Shown in pieces: positions 48,559 to 59,455 of a DNA stretch of 64,000 nucleotides; positions within the stretch are counted from its first letter, which is position 1; each line of letters opens with the position of its first letter. Both the position numbers and the translations under genes were made by a program. This stretch comes from Verpa conica (lineage: Eukaryota > Ascomycota > Pezizomycetes > Pezizales > Morchellaceae): contig JAUFSD010000023.1 in NCBI GenBank assembly GCA_033030425.1, positions 496,001 to 560,000 of the forward strand, written 5' to 3'. The notes under the pieces were generated by a model. It was not told the DNA's origin, did no database searches, and saw only the letters and a program-made list of their open reading frames with translations.

Positions 48559-48843
48559 CCTTTAGTCAACATACACACCCTCAACCTGGTACAGAAGCAT
48601 GTTATGACGGAGGGAATATTCACAAGGACCTATGATATAAGGGTTGACTTAGGTCAGCCCGGACCGGACTGTATCGTTGGATATCATGGTGCGAGATATC
48701 CCGGTCTGTCTAAAAGGGGGCTTAGATTATTAAATGGGCTGACCCAAGTCAATCTCTGCTATGATCCTAGAACAACAAAAAGCCGAAATACCACAACATC
48801 AATACTCATCTACTATGTGGCGAGCCCCTTCTCTGTAACTTAA
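48559..48843 (+). CDS. Weak candidate ORF, 94 residues, unrecognised
   Basis: An open frame from ATG 48559 (MPLVNIHTLNLVQKHVMTEG...) to a TAA at 48841, preceded by an ATT at -3 to -1. It has no signal peptide, no recognisable motif and a fairly ordinary amino acid composition (GQPGPDCIVGYHGARYPG). It could be a small gene, one exon of a larger gene, or chance in a region with few stops. Confidence 0.2.
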   Translation, partial: PLVNIHTLNLVQKHVMTEGIFTRTYDIRVDLGQPGPDCIVGYHGARYPGLSKRGLRLLNGLTQVNLCYDPRTTKSRNTTTSILIYYVASPFSVT

Positions 48844-50591
48844 GCCAACCAGGAGCTATACAAAACTAACTAGAGGGGTTTTTACCGTTTCAGGGAAATG
48901 ACCTGCTTTCTACGAGCTCTATGGAGATTAAGTACCTTGAACGAGTACTCTAGGTTTGAAGTTTAATGTTACATGAGGAATTTAAACTCCTGTCCTTAGT
49001 AGGGTATTATCTTGAGGTGGTATGTTCTCTGTTCTTACTGTTTTATAATAATCTCATTTCTAACAGAAGAAATGGTCATTTTATACTTATGATTAATTCA
49101 TTCATTCAACAGAAGAAATGGGGTTTCAATAGACTGGACTCAAATCATCACCAGGTTTTATCGCAAACCACCTGATATCACTAGATTTCCTCATGCGCTA
49201 CTCGCTGTGCGCTTTAAGGGCCTGTATACAAAGCTTCGGACTCCTTTTGAGACCCCGAAAATCCCGAGGTTTCACAAGGTCTCAGTGTTTCTGAGAATAC
49301 ACGAGAGCACTTGGGTTTGTGTGAAGCCACTACATAGCTGAAGTCCCATATACTTGCCCTATTAGGGTTCGGGCTATAAGAGTACTCGCCTTATAAGGGT
49401 ACGAGAAACAGAAACAAGGGACATTTTATGTGCATTTTGTATTTTGTATAAGAATAGTTGCTATATATATAAGGAGATGGTATGGAGCTCTAATCATACT
49501 CTCATAGGGCGAGTATAATTTATTAGCGTTTGATTAGTAATACCTATAAATTATTGAGGTAATCGTCTTGAAATCACTTATTAGTGCATAACAAATTTTA
49601 AAGAAGGGTTGGGGTGATAAGTATACTAGGCTCTAGAATGTGTAACTGGGGGAGGGGGGTTAAGAAGTGGGACTACCAAGGGCGTGGGGGGTCTCTCCCT
49701 TTGTATACGGTGATAGTATGGCATATGGGTTTGATGGAGAAGTATGATGCGTGGGGTGTGAAATTTGGAAGGGAGTTGGTTTTTATTGAGGGGACCGTTG
49801 TATTAGGATTTTGAAATTGTGGCTTTGTTTCTGAATTTTTCATATGAACTCTTAGGCGTATTTTACTTGGTAGGCTTTATTTTCTTGCTAGTGTATTAAT
49901 ATGTGGTTAGAAGAAAAGACTCTAGGGTATTTGGTCTCTGGTAGGCAGCATGAGCGTTAACTGTCCAGTTAAAATAAGAGTACTAGCTGCGCTAGGTCTA
50001 ATACATGAGTTTCCTTGTGGAAGCTCATTATATGTAAGACTTATCTTAAATCAAACGCTGTAGCTCAACGGCTTTGTTTATGTTTACCATACGCTAAGCC
50101 GAGTTGGATTTTTTTTGAGACAATAAGACTTCATCTAGTTACGAGAAAATATAAAATGGGATGGGGGGAATTCTCTGCCTGTTCCTATCGTAATAATATT
50201 TTTAACTTATAGCTATTAAAAGCAATATCCTTTTATCAAATTCATGATTACACTCCAAATGCTCAGCACTTCTGACTACAATCATTTTACGTCACACTGT
50301 ATTGACGTTTCATAAGAGCTCTTAAGGTCTGTTGCGGGTGAAATAATATATTACAATCAGACGGCCAAACGAATCAGCGTCTTTCTTTAGACATGCCAAA
50401 AAGAAATGAAATAAAAAGAAGAGCTTTTGGTATTTTTTTGGTATTTAAAATGCAGGTGGTTATTTTTGCCATACCATAGTTCATTATCATAGAGCCACAA
50501 TTCGCTCCCCCATGCTCCAACAACAGAATTTCCGCCTCGTTGATGAGAATCCGAACCTCCAAGCGGGTATTCCCCCTCTACAGCTCAGCGA
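48844..50591. other. Intergenic region upstream of the RRM gene's 3' end
   Basis: AT-rich DNA with a G-rich patch at about 49,640-49,800 that carries a 66-codon frame without coding character. No gene or repeat could be supported. Confidence 0.55.
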
Positions 50592-51206
50592 CTAGTCGTC
50601 GTCATCCTCAACATCCATAGCTTCCTCCTCATCTATAGTACGTTAGCACACATCTAATACCCACACTCATAGAAAGGGGGAAGGGGAAAAACTCACCACT
50701 CTCCTCATCCCTCTGCCTCTTCTGGCCTGCCGTCGACGTGCCCTCAACCGGTGCACTCGGAACTGCTACAAATGGTACTGCTACTGTCCCCTCACTATTA
50801 ACAGACGTTCCCGAAGTCGGCATCTTAAATGTGCCATCTAACTTTGAAATCGCGTGCGATTTTGACTTGGCGTATGCGATCCTCTACACACAGTTTCAGC
50901 TGTATATCTACTATAGTGGGAATAGAGAAAAGCACATACCATTTCCTTCCCGAACACATTCATCCCATTGCAGGCTCTCATTGCTTGTGCCGCGCTCGCA
51001 ACATCCCGGAACGCAATGTGGGCTTGTCCTCGCCCTTTCATGTTTTTGAGAGCATTGACGTCGAGGACGCATCCATAGGTGCTGAAGAGGGTGTAGAGTG
51101 AGAGTCGGAGGTCTTCTTTGCGGATTCGGTCATTGAGGTTGGAGACGTAGAGAGTTTGATTGGCGGGGTAGGTTTGTGTAGGTTTTGGGGGGGCGGTTGA
51201 GGCCAT
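50592..51206 (-). CDS. MSL1: U2 snRNP protein B''-like RRM protein (MSL1/U1A/U2B'' family)
   Basis: RNA-binding protein expected to bind stem-loop IV of U2 snRNA, or the U1 loop, in the spliceosome. Exons (minus strand): 51206-50940, 50883-50697, 50632-50592, giving 164 residues. A single N-terminal RRM (about residues 15-100) has the U1A-type RNP2 LYVSNLND and RNP1 RGQAHIAF; splicing restores MRIAYAKSKSHAI, a conserved family segment. A valine/serine/proline-rich linker and an acidic tail (DEEEAMDVEDDDD) follow. The second RRM of human U1A and U2B'' is absent, as in yeast Msl1. The last exon is only 41 nt and codes for the acidic tail. Whether it serves U2 only or both U1 and U2 cannot be told from sequence. 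Confidence 0.9.
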
Positions 51207-52674
51207 TGTTGGGGGGGTGGGTACTCGTAGCTGGGTTGGCTGGGAGGGAGGTTGATGTTGGACGAGGGGAGGTTGTGTTACCCGGCGGAGGGGAAGTGAG
51301 GCTTAAAAATATGCGTGGTTAGGCGAGGCTTGGCGGGGAGGTTTTTTTGGGGTGTCTTGTGGTCATCACGGTATATGGATGCATTTGGGGTTTACTACGG
51401 TCTTGGTTTTTTTGTAATTGTCTTTATATTTACATGCAGCTATGATACAAGGAGCTGTTGCAGAAAGAGATGTACGCCAATCAATAGTCCCGCTTCCTCC
51501 AGAAGGAGAAGGAGCAGGGTGGAGTCGGCAAAGAAAATCAGTCTTCCAGCATCCAAGTATACATCCAACCCATAGAATTTCCCCCGAAGGATAATCCCGA
51601 AGGATTCAGCAACGGGGGGGCGTGGGAGGTAGGCAAATGGTTGTGGTGTTTGGGGGATTGTAGGAACTCGAATTGGGAGGGAAGAGGGATATTCAAAACT
51701 GGGAACTGATTTAAGATGCATGTATGTACATGATTGAATTCTTTGATGTAAGCCTATGAGTTAGTATAATACCATGGGAAGAGGACTGAAGAGAAAGATG
51801 GTTGTTGAGAGAGGACTTCCTGATGCCGTGAAAGAAAACAGCGGCTAAACATAGCTTGGCATCCAGGGCTAGGGCTAGCCCTCTTAGAGCCCGACGTGTT
51901 TTCTCTTCTTTAACATTCGTTTCTGCAGCATCTTTCTTCCACTCTCCTCCCTCAAGAACGTTTATTCATACTACTCGCGTACCTTCGCTGGCGAGCATCG
52001 GGTCATATTGGCGTTCAAGAGGGAACAAATGAGGAAAGGGGACCCTTGGGCCTCTGGACTTTGTGGAAGGCATGTTGCACTGTTTGTCCGAGTTTTGCAT
52101 TCTGGGGGCTTCATCGCAAGACGAAGTACCCAGGATCAGATCGTGGGCATGGCGGTCTCCGATGTAATCCGATATATCTCGATGAGGGCAGTGTACTACC
52201 GGTGAAGGGCATGCACCGGTGGAATGGACTCTGATGCATCAGCTTGCATGTAGGCAAGGGAGAGTAGACAGCTAGAAATAACAATGCAAATGCAATAGAA
52301 TTCTAGAAGAATATATCTTGTAACGTGCTGTGCTATGCCTCATTGTGGCTGACCCAACCACTTGGAGACGATTATTCTCCCTCTCCTCCAATGTCCCCCA
52401 AAGTAGTAGTAGACGCCCCCCTTCCAAGACAACACCCCAGATCCCGACCAGAATCAACTTCTCCCCCTAGTCTAAACACCAAGTCCCCCCACCACTGCCA
52501 GCAGCTTCTCCATCTTCGAAATCAAGATTCCCATCTCATTACTCGTCTAGAACTACCAGTCTTGGTCCTTCACCTCCGGCGCAACCCCCTTACCTCAGCG
52601 CGCTTCCCAAATAACACCCCCGGAGCTGCCAACACAGGAACTGAAAGTACACGAAGGAGGGGGAGGACAGAAGC
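51207..52674. other. Divergent intergenic region between the RRM gene and the ArfGAP gene
   Basis: Promoter space for two divergently transcribed genes. The part next to the RRM gene is G-rich on the plus strand; the part before the ArfGAP start (about 52,370-52,670) is C-rich and probably its 5' leader. Open frames of up to 119 codons there lack family similarity. Confidence 0.5.
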
Positions 52675-53984
52675 ATGTCTTTAACCATCAACAAGCGGCA
52701 GCAAGCCCGGAATGAGCGCATCCTCCAAGACCTTCTCAAGTCTGCTCCGGGGAATGACTGCTGCGCGGATTGTGGAACAAAGAATCCAGGTTAGTGCTGC
52801 TATACACTCTGCCTCCCCATCTTACCTTTGACGTACATCTCGAGAGAAGAGTACTGACTGGGAGATTATACTTGTGTAGCATGGGCGAGTTGGAGTGTAA
52901 ATATCCCCCACATCTAATTTCCTGGTGATTGGTACCTGGATCCTCGTACTATATGAGCTATCTCTATAAGGGTCGTCCCATCACCACAATAGAGCCCGCC
53001 AGCTAACGTTCGTCATGGCTCTCACAGTTAGGGATCTTCTTGTGTATACGATGCGCGTCACTACACCGAAAACTAGGCACGCATATCTCAAAGGTCAAAT
53101 CCATATCGATGGATTCATGGACAAACGACCAAATCGATGTACCCCACCCCCACTCTCGAAACTTCTTTCCTACGTACTAACCCGTCTAGAACATGCGCAC
53201 AAATGGCAACGTGAAATCAAATCTCTACTATAACCCCGACCCCTCTAAAAACCCGGTCCCCATCAGCAATGAAGACTCCGTGGGTGTCCTAGAACGCTAC
53301 ATTCGTAATAAATACGAGTATCAGCTCTTTCGCCGAGACGCTCCTTCCACCCAAACGAAACCCTCGTCAACATCCTCCTCTACATCCTCTGGTGTGTCGT
53401 CTTCATTTGGTACATCTGTAGGAGGGTCCAACAACGGCCTCTCACTCCCTTCTTCATCATCTAGCAATGCATCCTTTCAATCCCAACGAACAGCCCCTCC
53501 CCAGCGCTCCGCATCAGGAGGCCTCACCTCCCGCCTTGGTGCCTTTCGCTCCACCTCACCCTCCCAGAAAAAAGTCTCACAGGTTCTCGGAGTGTCGACA
53601 ATCCCATATTCTGATAACTCCGCACCCGTCCAGTTCCCGCATGGGATGGTCCAGGCCCCCCCAGCAGTCAAATACGAAGAGCAACTTAAAACCTTGCGGG
53701 AAATGGGGTTCAAAGATGATAAGCAGATTGTTCAGGTGCTCGTATTAACACAGGGGAACGTTCTCGAGAGCGTAGAACACCTTACTAAGTTGAACGGCGC
53801 GAAAACGCCCGGGTTGGCACCAACGACACCAGCGAAGAAGCCGGGGAGTCCGAATCCATTTGAAGCGTTGGATAGGGAGCTTCCACCGTTGCCACCGGGA
53901 GCGACGGAGGTGGGAGGGGTTAGTAGGGGATTAACACCGACTATATATTCTCAGTCGCCTGGACAACAACAACAACAGCAGCAG

Positions 53985-54079
<95 letters not shown>

Positions 54080-54989
54080 GCCTCAATCTGCTCCCCCTAC
54101 GTCATATGGTGTCAGTGCAGATTCATGGTTCCAGATGCCGACGCCGATGCCAATGCAGGGGCAGGCTACGGGATGGCAGGGACAGGGACAGGGGGGGTAT
54201 CAGGTTAATTCACATTCGACAGGGCCTCAGCAGAGTCCTACAAATCCTTATTATAACAATGGTGGGGCTGCATTTGTGCCTACGACAACGGCGGCGGGGT
54301 ATAATCCATTTATGACCAACTCGGCACCACTGGGGAATAATCCATATCAAACATCTCAACAAATACCACAACAGACACAGCAGATGCTGATACAACAGCA
54401 AGCTCAGCAGCAGCAGCAAGCCCTGCAGCAGCAACAGGCCCTACAACAACAGCAAGCTCTACAACAACAGCAAGCTATCCAGCAACAGCAACAACTGCAG
54501 CAGCAACAAGCTCAACAACAAGCCCAACAGCAGTTGCAGCTCCAACAACAATACCTCCAATCACAATTAGCACCACAAGCCCCTCTTTGGGCTGCTCATA
54601 CCGGTCAACCCCTCTCTCCACAACCAAATCCTTACCAGTCACAGCTCCTCCAACAGCGCACAGGGAGTGTCGATAAATCTGCGATCCTTGCACTGTTCAA
54701 CTACCCTCATCTTGCGCCGCCACCTAGTAGCAACCCTATCCCACTTCCAGAAAACACACCCCCTGTTCCGAGAGGAATGGAAAGGAGTATATCGGCGCCG
54801 AGTGCGGGAAGTAATAACCCGTTCCTGCCACAGCAGATGACGGCTAGTCAGAGCAGTGTTAATTTAACTAGTCAAGCTGGGGTGGGTGGGCACGGGGGAC
54901 ATAGGAGTCAGGAAAGCGTAGATTTTGGGGCGTGGCAGAGCGGGAGGCATAGTCCAGATGCGTTTGCGAGTTTGAGTTTTGGGCAGTAG
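52675..54989 (+). CDS. ArfGAP with UBA domain and polyglutamine tract (GTS1/Ucp3-like)
   Basis: GTPase-activating protein for Arf-family GTPases, acting in vesicle traffic. Exons: 52675-52789, 52880-52896 (17 nt), 53028-53138, 53190-54989, giving 680 residues. The ArfGAP zinc finger is C-x2-C-x16-C-x2-C (CADC ... CIRC), followed by the arginine-finger region [18 protein letters not shown] domain lies at about 242-282 ([23 protein letters not shown]), a pure run of 39 glutamines at about 340-378, and a second interrupted glutamine-rich segment at about 466-542. Three NPF tripeptides (NPFEA, NPFMT, NPFLP) suggest EH-domain partners. ArfGAP plus UBA plus polyQ is the layout of yeast Gts1. The 17-nt second exon carries part of the zinc finger, so any model lacking it loses the domain. 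Confidence 0.93.
53964..54080 (+). repeat. CAG/CAA trinucleotide tract coding for 39 glutamines
   Basis: 117 nt of uninterrupted CAA and CAG codons in the ArfGAP gene. The tract mixes the two codons, with a run of CAG near the start and alternating CAA/CAG afterwards, which would limit slippage compared with pure CAG. Confidence 0.95.
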
Positions 54990-55926
54990 ATGCATAGACC
55001 AGTTAGAGCGAAGGGAATGGGCTTTTGTTTCTTGGGTGGTTAGGGATAGTAGGGTTAATTTATTTTAATTGATGCGTTTTTTTGAACGTGCGGAGGGGGT
55101 GGGTTCTGTTGTGTATGCATCTTTGTTGTGGGTTTGGAAGTGTGGTTTGGATATATATTTTTACATTTATGTTATCTTTCTTTTTTTTTGCATAAGTCCT
55201 ATCTCTCGTGTAATAAAGGGTATCTCATTTATCATTTTTAGCTATTTCCCTTTTGTCCTTATTTGTGAAATTGTAATTTTCTTTTAATTGCAGTGGATTA
55301 GGATTAGGATTAAGGTAAGAGGACGGATATTTTTTCTTTTCAGGAGGGCTCTAGTGTATGTAAAAGAATGAGTAGAAGAAATGGTAAAAATGATACCCTC
55401 TGGACTATTTGTATCTGTCGGGTGGGTATTGGTAGTTCGAGAAAAGTATATAAAATAATAAGTATAACTGGTAATTGATAGCTATGTGTAATAAATGTAT
55501 AATTTAGAGCAAGTGGTAGTTATAAGTGTGGAATAAGTAAAGCGGGGATACCTCCTATCGACAAATTCTCGTAATTTTTATGAAATGGCTATTTAATGGG
55601 TCTTTACATAATCCCCTACTACTGTGCACCAGGCACCCTAGATGTGATATGCGGACCTGAAGTGGGGTGAGGTTGGTGGTGTTTGCTGGCCTTGAGCCGA
55701 TTTGGGTATTCTACACTTATTAGGGTGAATTTCTGTAAGTATTTCCGATAGAGTGTGAGTGTGAGTGTGAGTGTGAGTATCATGATATCAGGGCTGAATG
55801 TACTATGATTAATTAATTCGTTCGTTCCCCTGGTGTTGGTACATAACAAGGGCGAGTGCTATATCATGATGCTGCCATAAGCAATGACTAATAGTGGATT
55901 ATAGTGGCATATGAAAATACTATTGA
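54990..55926. other. Intergenic region after the ArfGAP gene
   Basis: T-rich 3' flank, then AT-rich DNA. A GGATTAGGATTAGGATTAAGG stretch near 55,296-55,316 and a (GAGTGT)n microsatellite at 55751-55778 are the only repeats. No gene seen. Confidence 0.6.
55751..55778. repeat. (GAGTGT)n microsatellite
   Basis: Four and a half perfect copies of a hexanucleotide in intergenic DNA, about 150 bp before the 5S pseudogene. Confidence 0.85.
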
Positions 55927-56033
55927 CGTGTTCGGTCATAGAACGATGAAAATGGAGCATCCCGTCCGCTCTGCTGTACCCAATCATCGTATCGCCTAGT
56001 TAGTACTGCGGTGGGAATCCTAGGTACTGAACT
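55927..56033 (+). pseudogene. 5S rRNA pseudogene with 12-nt internal deletion (copy 3)
   Basis: Matches copies 1 and 2 along its whole length except for loss of 12 nt: intact copies read GCGGTGGGTGACCACGTGGGAATC, this one GCGGTGGGAATC. The lost block lies between two GTGGG repeats, as expected of microhomology-mediated deletion. It removes a part of the C-box region and helices IV/V, so both TFIIIA binding and ribosome function should fail. Both ends and helix I pairing are still perfect, so the deletion is recent. Confidence 0.9.
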
Positions 56034-56396
56034 CAATATATTTTTGCTAGTTTTTGGTGCTTTGTAGGGGGAGAGGTGATTTCAGTGTGTAATTAGAGGC
56101 CTAGCGGATGGTTTATCAACTAGGGTTGGGTTTTTTTTTTGGTATTACGCCTCTGAAACTATTTAATAAAACAGGATTGCGTCTAGGGTAGTGAGCAGGC
56201 CTGGTAATATAACCATATCTCGCAAACCGTCGTAATAGTCTACTCGCTATCTCATTACCCCGTAGACTTTTATTGTTGTTTGGAGGTATATAAGCACGGG
56301 AAACAGTCTAAGCACGAGAAGCAATCTAAGTGTACGAGTGTTAGGTATTTCAGGTATCTGTAAATAAATATAATGGCTTAAGAGGTTATGAATAAC

Positions 56397-56515
56397 GTGT
56401 TCGGTCATAGAACGATGAGAATGGAGCATCCCGTCCGCTCTGCTGTACCCAACCATCGTATCGCCTAGTTAGTACTGCGGTGGGTGACCACGTGGGAATC
56501 CTAGGTACCGAACTC
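56397..56515 (+). rRNA. 5S ribosomal RNA gene, copy 4
   Basis: Full-length 119-nt copy, 363 bp downstream of the deleted copy 3 and on the same strand. It differs from copies 1-3 by ATGAGAATGG for ATGAAAATGG, ACCATCG for ATCATCG and TACCGAAC for TACTGAAC. The last change keeps helix I paired (G-C in place of G-U). TTTTTT begins about 9 nt downstream as a terminator. Confidence 0.93.
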
Positions 56516-57509
56516 AGCTTTCTTTTTTAGGTTTGTTGTTGACTACTTACTAGACATGATTTTAAGTAGGGTGTAATAAAGGCCAGAGGGAGAACCGAGT
56601 ACACACAGTGGTTGCCTAGGTGTATATGTACTGAGTAGTATTATTTACGGGAGTTTAGGGCCTGTTCGCTGTTACTTGTGGTTGCTAGTAAATGACGGAG
56701 GTTATAGGATTAAAGCGGTTTTTGTTATGGACCAGTAGGTTATATAAATCGATTCTATGATGCATTGTTGTTAATGATGTAATAATGTATCTTCAATTAA
56801 TTACCGGGAATGTTTTACATGTCCAAGCCTCATCTATCTGGCGGCAGTTGCCTATTGATGTGCGTAATAGGTTAAAGAAACGAAGCGTAGTATAATCGTC
56901 CAACAAAGGTTCGAGTCATAGAACTCTCGACTTGTATATACTCATGGTCCTAAGAAGGATTATTATATATGGGTATGGGGTTTCTCTAATCTTCTATCTT
57001 ACAAGGCGGTTTTTCTATAAAAGAAAGAATAGTAGATTTTCTGGTTCTTATACTAAGGTGACTAAGGACAAGGTCGCCAAGAATACCTCGTGGCTGGTGC
57101 GAGTGATATATAAAGATGCTACAAGTATTATTTTCTTGTCTCATCTATCAAGTACATATAAAGTAGCTCGTAGGCTATTGTAAGGACTTAAGCATAGAAA
57201 TCCAGCAATTTATATTTTAGACCAAAAACAAAACCTAAAAAATAGATAACCCAAACGCATAACAAAATAGAAAGCCAAAACACGTTTAACCCAATGCATA
57301 ACGAACCTCATAAATCAGACAACTTGAAAAAAATAGCCTCAAAAAACTGTTAAATCAATCCACAATTTGACGATCCTCCAACCGCCCCCCAATGTACCCT
57401 TTTAACTCTCCATAGATCTTAATTTCCTCATATCCCATCAAAACTCTCATTATCCTTCTATCTCCGTTTTTAGCATAGTCTCTCATCTTAGTAAATACCA
57501 AACCATGTT
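56516..57509. other. Intergenic region after 5S copy 4
   Basis: AT-rich DNA with no supported gene. An 83-codon open frame at 56932-57183 is basic and lysine-rich without recognisable features. Confidence 0.5.
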
Positions 57510-58504
57510 TCAACAAACAGGCTTATTTGGTATAAGCATTTTTCTATCATCCCTCCTAATCCATTTAGGGGATCTCGGACTGTATCTCAAGCCCATTGTA
57601 TCAAGATCATACTTCTTGATCAATTCATCAACATTACTCTCCATGTAGTCTTTGGTGAAAAGTTTCTTTATTTTCACCCCTAGGGTGTCAACACCACTGT
57701 CATTAAGATTTCTACCCATGGTCGAAAGATTAAACCAGAAATCACCCAAAAGAGGCATCGAAAAGGCAACACAAATGTGGTGTGCCAGTTTCATAAAAAG
57801 GGGAGGATTTGACTCTTTGTCCTCATTGTTGTTAGGTGTCATCCAGATATCGAATAGGTTACACTCTTCGCCGTCGGGCGAGAGGATTTCGGAATCGCGG
57901 TTGCTAGTCATGATTTTTGCTATGTATGAAAGATCCGAATACTCTTTCGCGGAGCGCTTAGGCTCAAGGAGAGTAAAAGCGGTGATACTCTCATATTTAT
58001 AGCGTAGGCTCAAAACCCACATTTCATAGAAACGGTCAAAGGTAAAATTCTTTGGGCACACTTTTTTAAGTGTTGATATTTGAGGGAAGAGTTCTTCGAA
58101 TTGTTGGTATTCTGGTCCGGGTTTTGTGTATTTGTATTCACACTCAGATTTGTGAATGTTAAAATCTTTGAGATAGCTCTTGAAAAACTCTTGGTTTTCG
58201 TTAAGTTGTCTGATATCTTTTCGGTCTAAAACAATTGGTGATTTTAGGTCTTTATTGATCGCTGCTAGGTCTACATAGCGACCTGAATGCCTTTGGTAGA
58301 TAAGGACAATAAACGCCAAATTCTACGAACTGCTCAGAACGTTTTTGGCCGTTTGAGTTAGGATAGATGTCGGGTATATGTTAAACCATCTGAGGAAAGC
58401 TGGAGAGGATGAGATAGGTGGTGTAGGTGGTTAAAGTCTTGGTAAGTGTAGAGAATCTCGACTATAATCTCTGGTGGGGAATTTTCGATGGAGAGTTTCG
58501 GCAT
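57510..58504 (-). CDS. Possible F-box-like protein, unrecognised, about 289 residues
   Basis: The main frame (58261-57510) encodes about 250 residues of ordinary globular composition without a family I recognise (for example FDRFYEMWVLSLRYKYESITAF). Upstream, ATG 58504 opens a short frame whose start, SIENSPPEIIVEIL, resembles the first helix of fungal F-box domains, which dock to Skp1 in SCF ubiquitin ligases. Joining 58504-58387 to 58261-57510 through a 125-nt intron (GTTTAAC donor, AGCAG acceptor) gives a frame of 289 residues that is a multiple of three. The intron is longer than most here and its donor is weak, so the junction and the F-box reading are tentative. The F-box itself would be short. 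The gene could be broken. Confidence 0.45.
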
Positions 58505-58849
58505 TTCGACTGATTGGGGTAATTGGCTCGAGGTAGATACTATCAATTATCATGATTAGAAAGAAACGCCTGTAGAAAAAAATCCAAGGAACATTAATAC
58601 TTTCGGGAGGCATTAAGGCTAGCTTGATATTCATGAGCGAGATGAAATTGAAAACTAGTGATAGGATTCTTGAAGACCACGAGATTGCTGGCTGTGGTGT
58701 TTCAAGAGGAAAATTTTGTAGGATTCTAGATAGGTATTGAGAGCTTCAAGATAGGCTTTGATAGGCTTTGAATCCAATGGCCTCGATTAAGAAATTGAGT
58801 ATTCTGAGGGGCAATGGCAGCAGAGGAAGCTCTGCAGCCTAGTGACTGA

Positions 58850-59235
58850 GAGAGAGGATGAACGATGATAGAGGAGTACTAATGTTATCAGCAGGGATCC
58901 TAGAAGCCACAAGCTCGATGACTGCAACTTGTAAATCAAATGATTCAGGGGAGGTAACAATACTGTTGGAGGAAGTTCGTAGTCCGAAAGCCAGCAGTTT
59001 GGGATTCAGAAGAGATGAAAATGGTGGTGGCTGACAGAAGAGTGATAATAATATTAGCAGAAGCCTTAGGATAGCAAGTTCGATGTTAGTGATTGGAAGA
59101 CAAAAGGTGTAGGAGAGTAGTACTATCAGAGAAGTTCTTAGATACTACAAGCTCGGAAACTATATATGGAGGGGATGAGGTATGGAGGAGCGGTATTTAG
59201 AAGAGGTTACTCAGAGATCACAAGCTCAATTATAC
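58850..59235. repeat. Degenerate tandem repeats carrying a CACAAGCTCGATG-like motif
   Basis: At least four diverged units share the pattern: purine-rich stretch, AGTA/TAAT(A/G)TTA, TCAGCAG or similar, then CTAGAAGCCACAAGCTCGATG or a variant (near 58,915; 59,080; 59,155; 59,228). Spacing is irregular, roughly 75-165 bp. They adjoin the polypurine minisatellite, which may be an amplified part of the same element. Confidence 0.45.
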
Positions 59236-59241
59236 TGTTGA

Positions 59242-59455
59242 GTGAGGGAGAAAGAGGATGGAGGAGGATGGAGGATGGAGGATGGAGGAGGATGGAGGAT
59301 TGAAGATGGAGAATGAAGGATGAAGGAGGATGGGGGATGGAGGATTGAAGATGGAAAATGAAGGATGGAGGAGGATGGGGTGAAGGACGAAGGAGGATGG
59401 GGTGAAGGACGAAGGAGAATTGAGGGTGAAGGAGGATGAAGGATGATGAAAGAGT
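59242..59455. repeat. Polypurine GGATGGA minisatellite
   Basis: About 210 nt almost free of C on the plus strand, built from GGATGGA/GGATGAA-type units. Higher-order copies are visible: a unit of about 50 nt containing GGATTGAAGATGGA occurs twice (about 59,297 and 59,343), and a 22-nt unit with GGGGTGAAGGACGAAGGA occurs twice (about 59,378 and 59,400). Such strand asymmetry can form triplex or other non-B DNA. Confidence 0.9.

Noticed and set aside
49614..49814. 66-codon plus-strand frame rich in glycine and tryptophan
   Set aside because: Arises from a G-rich patch; no start context, splice partners or motif to support it.
55296..55316. GGATTA repeats as an internal telomere-like array
   Set aside because: Only three copies, and not the TTAGGG unit usual for filamentous ascomycetes.
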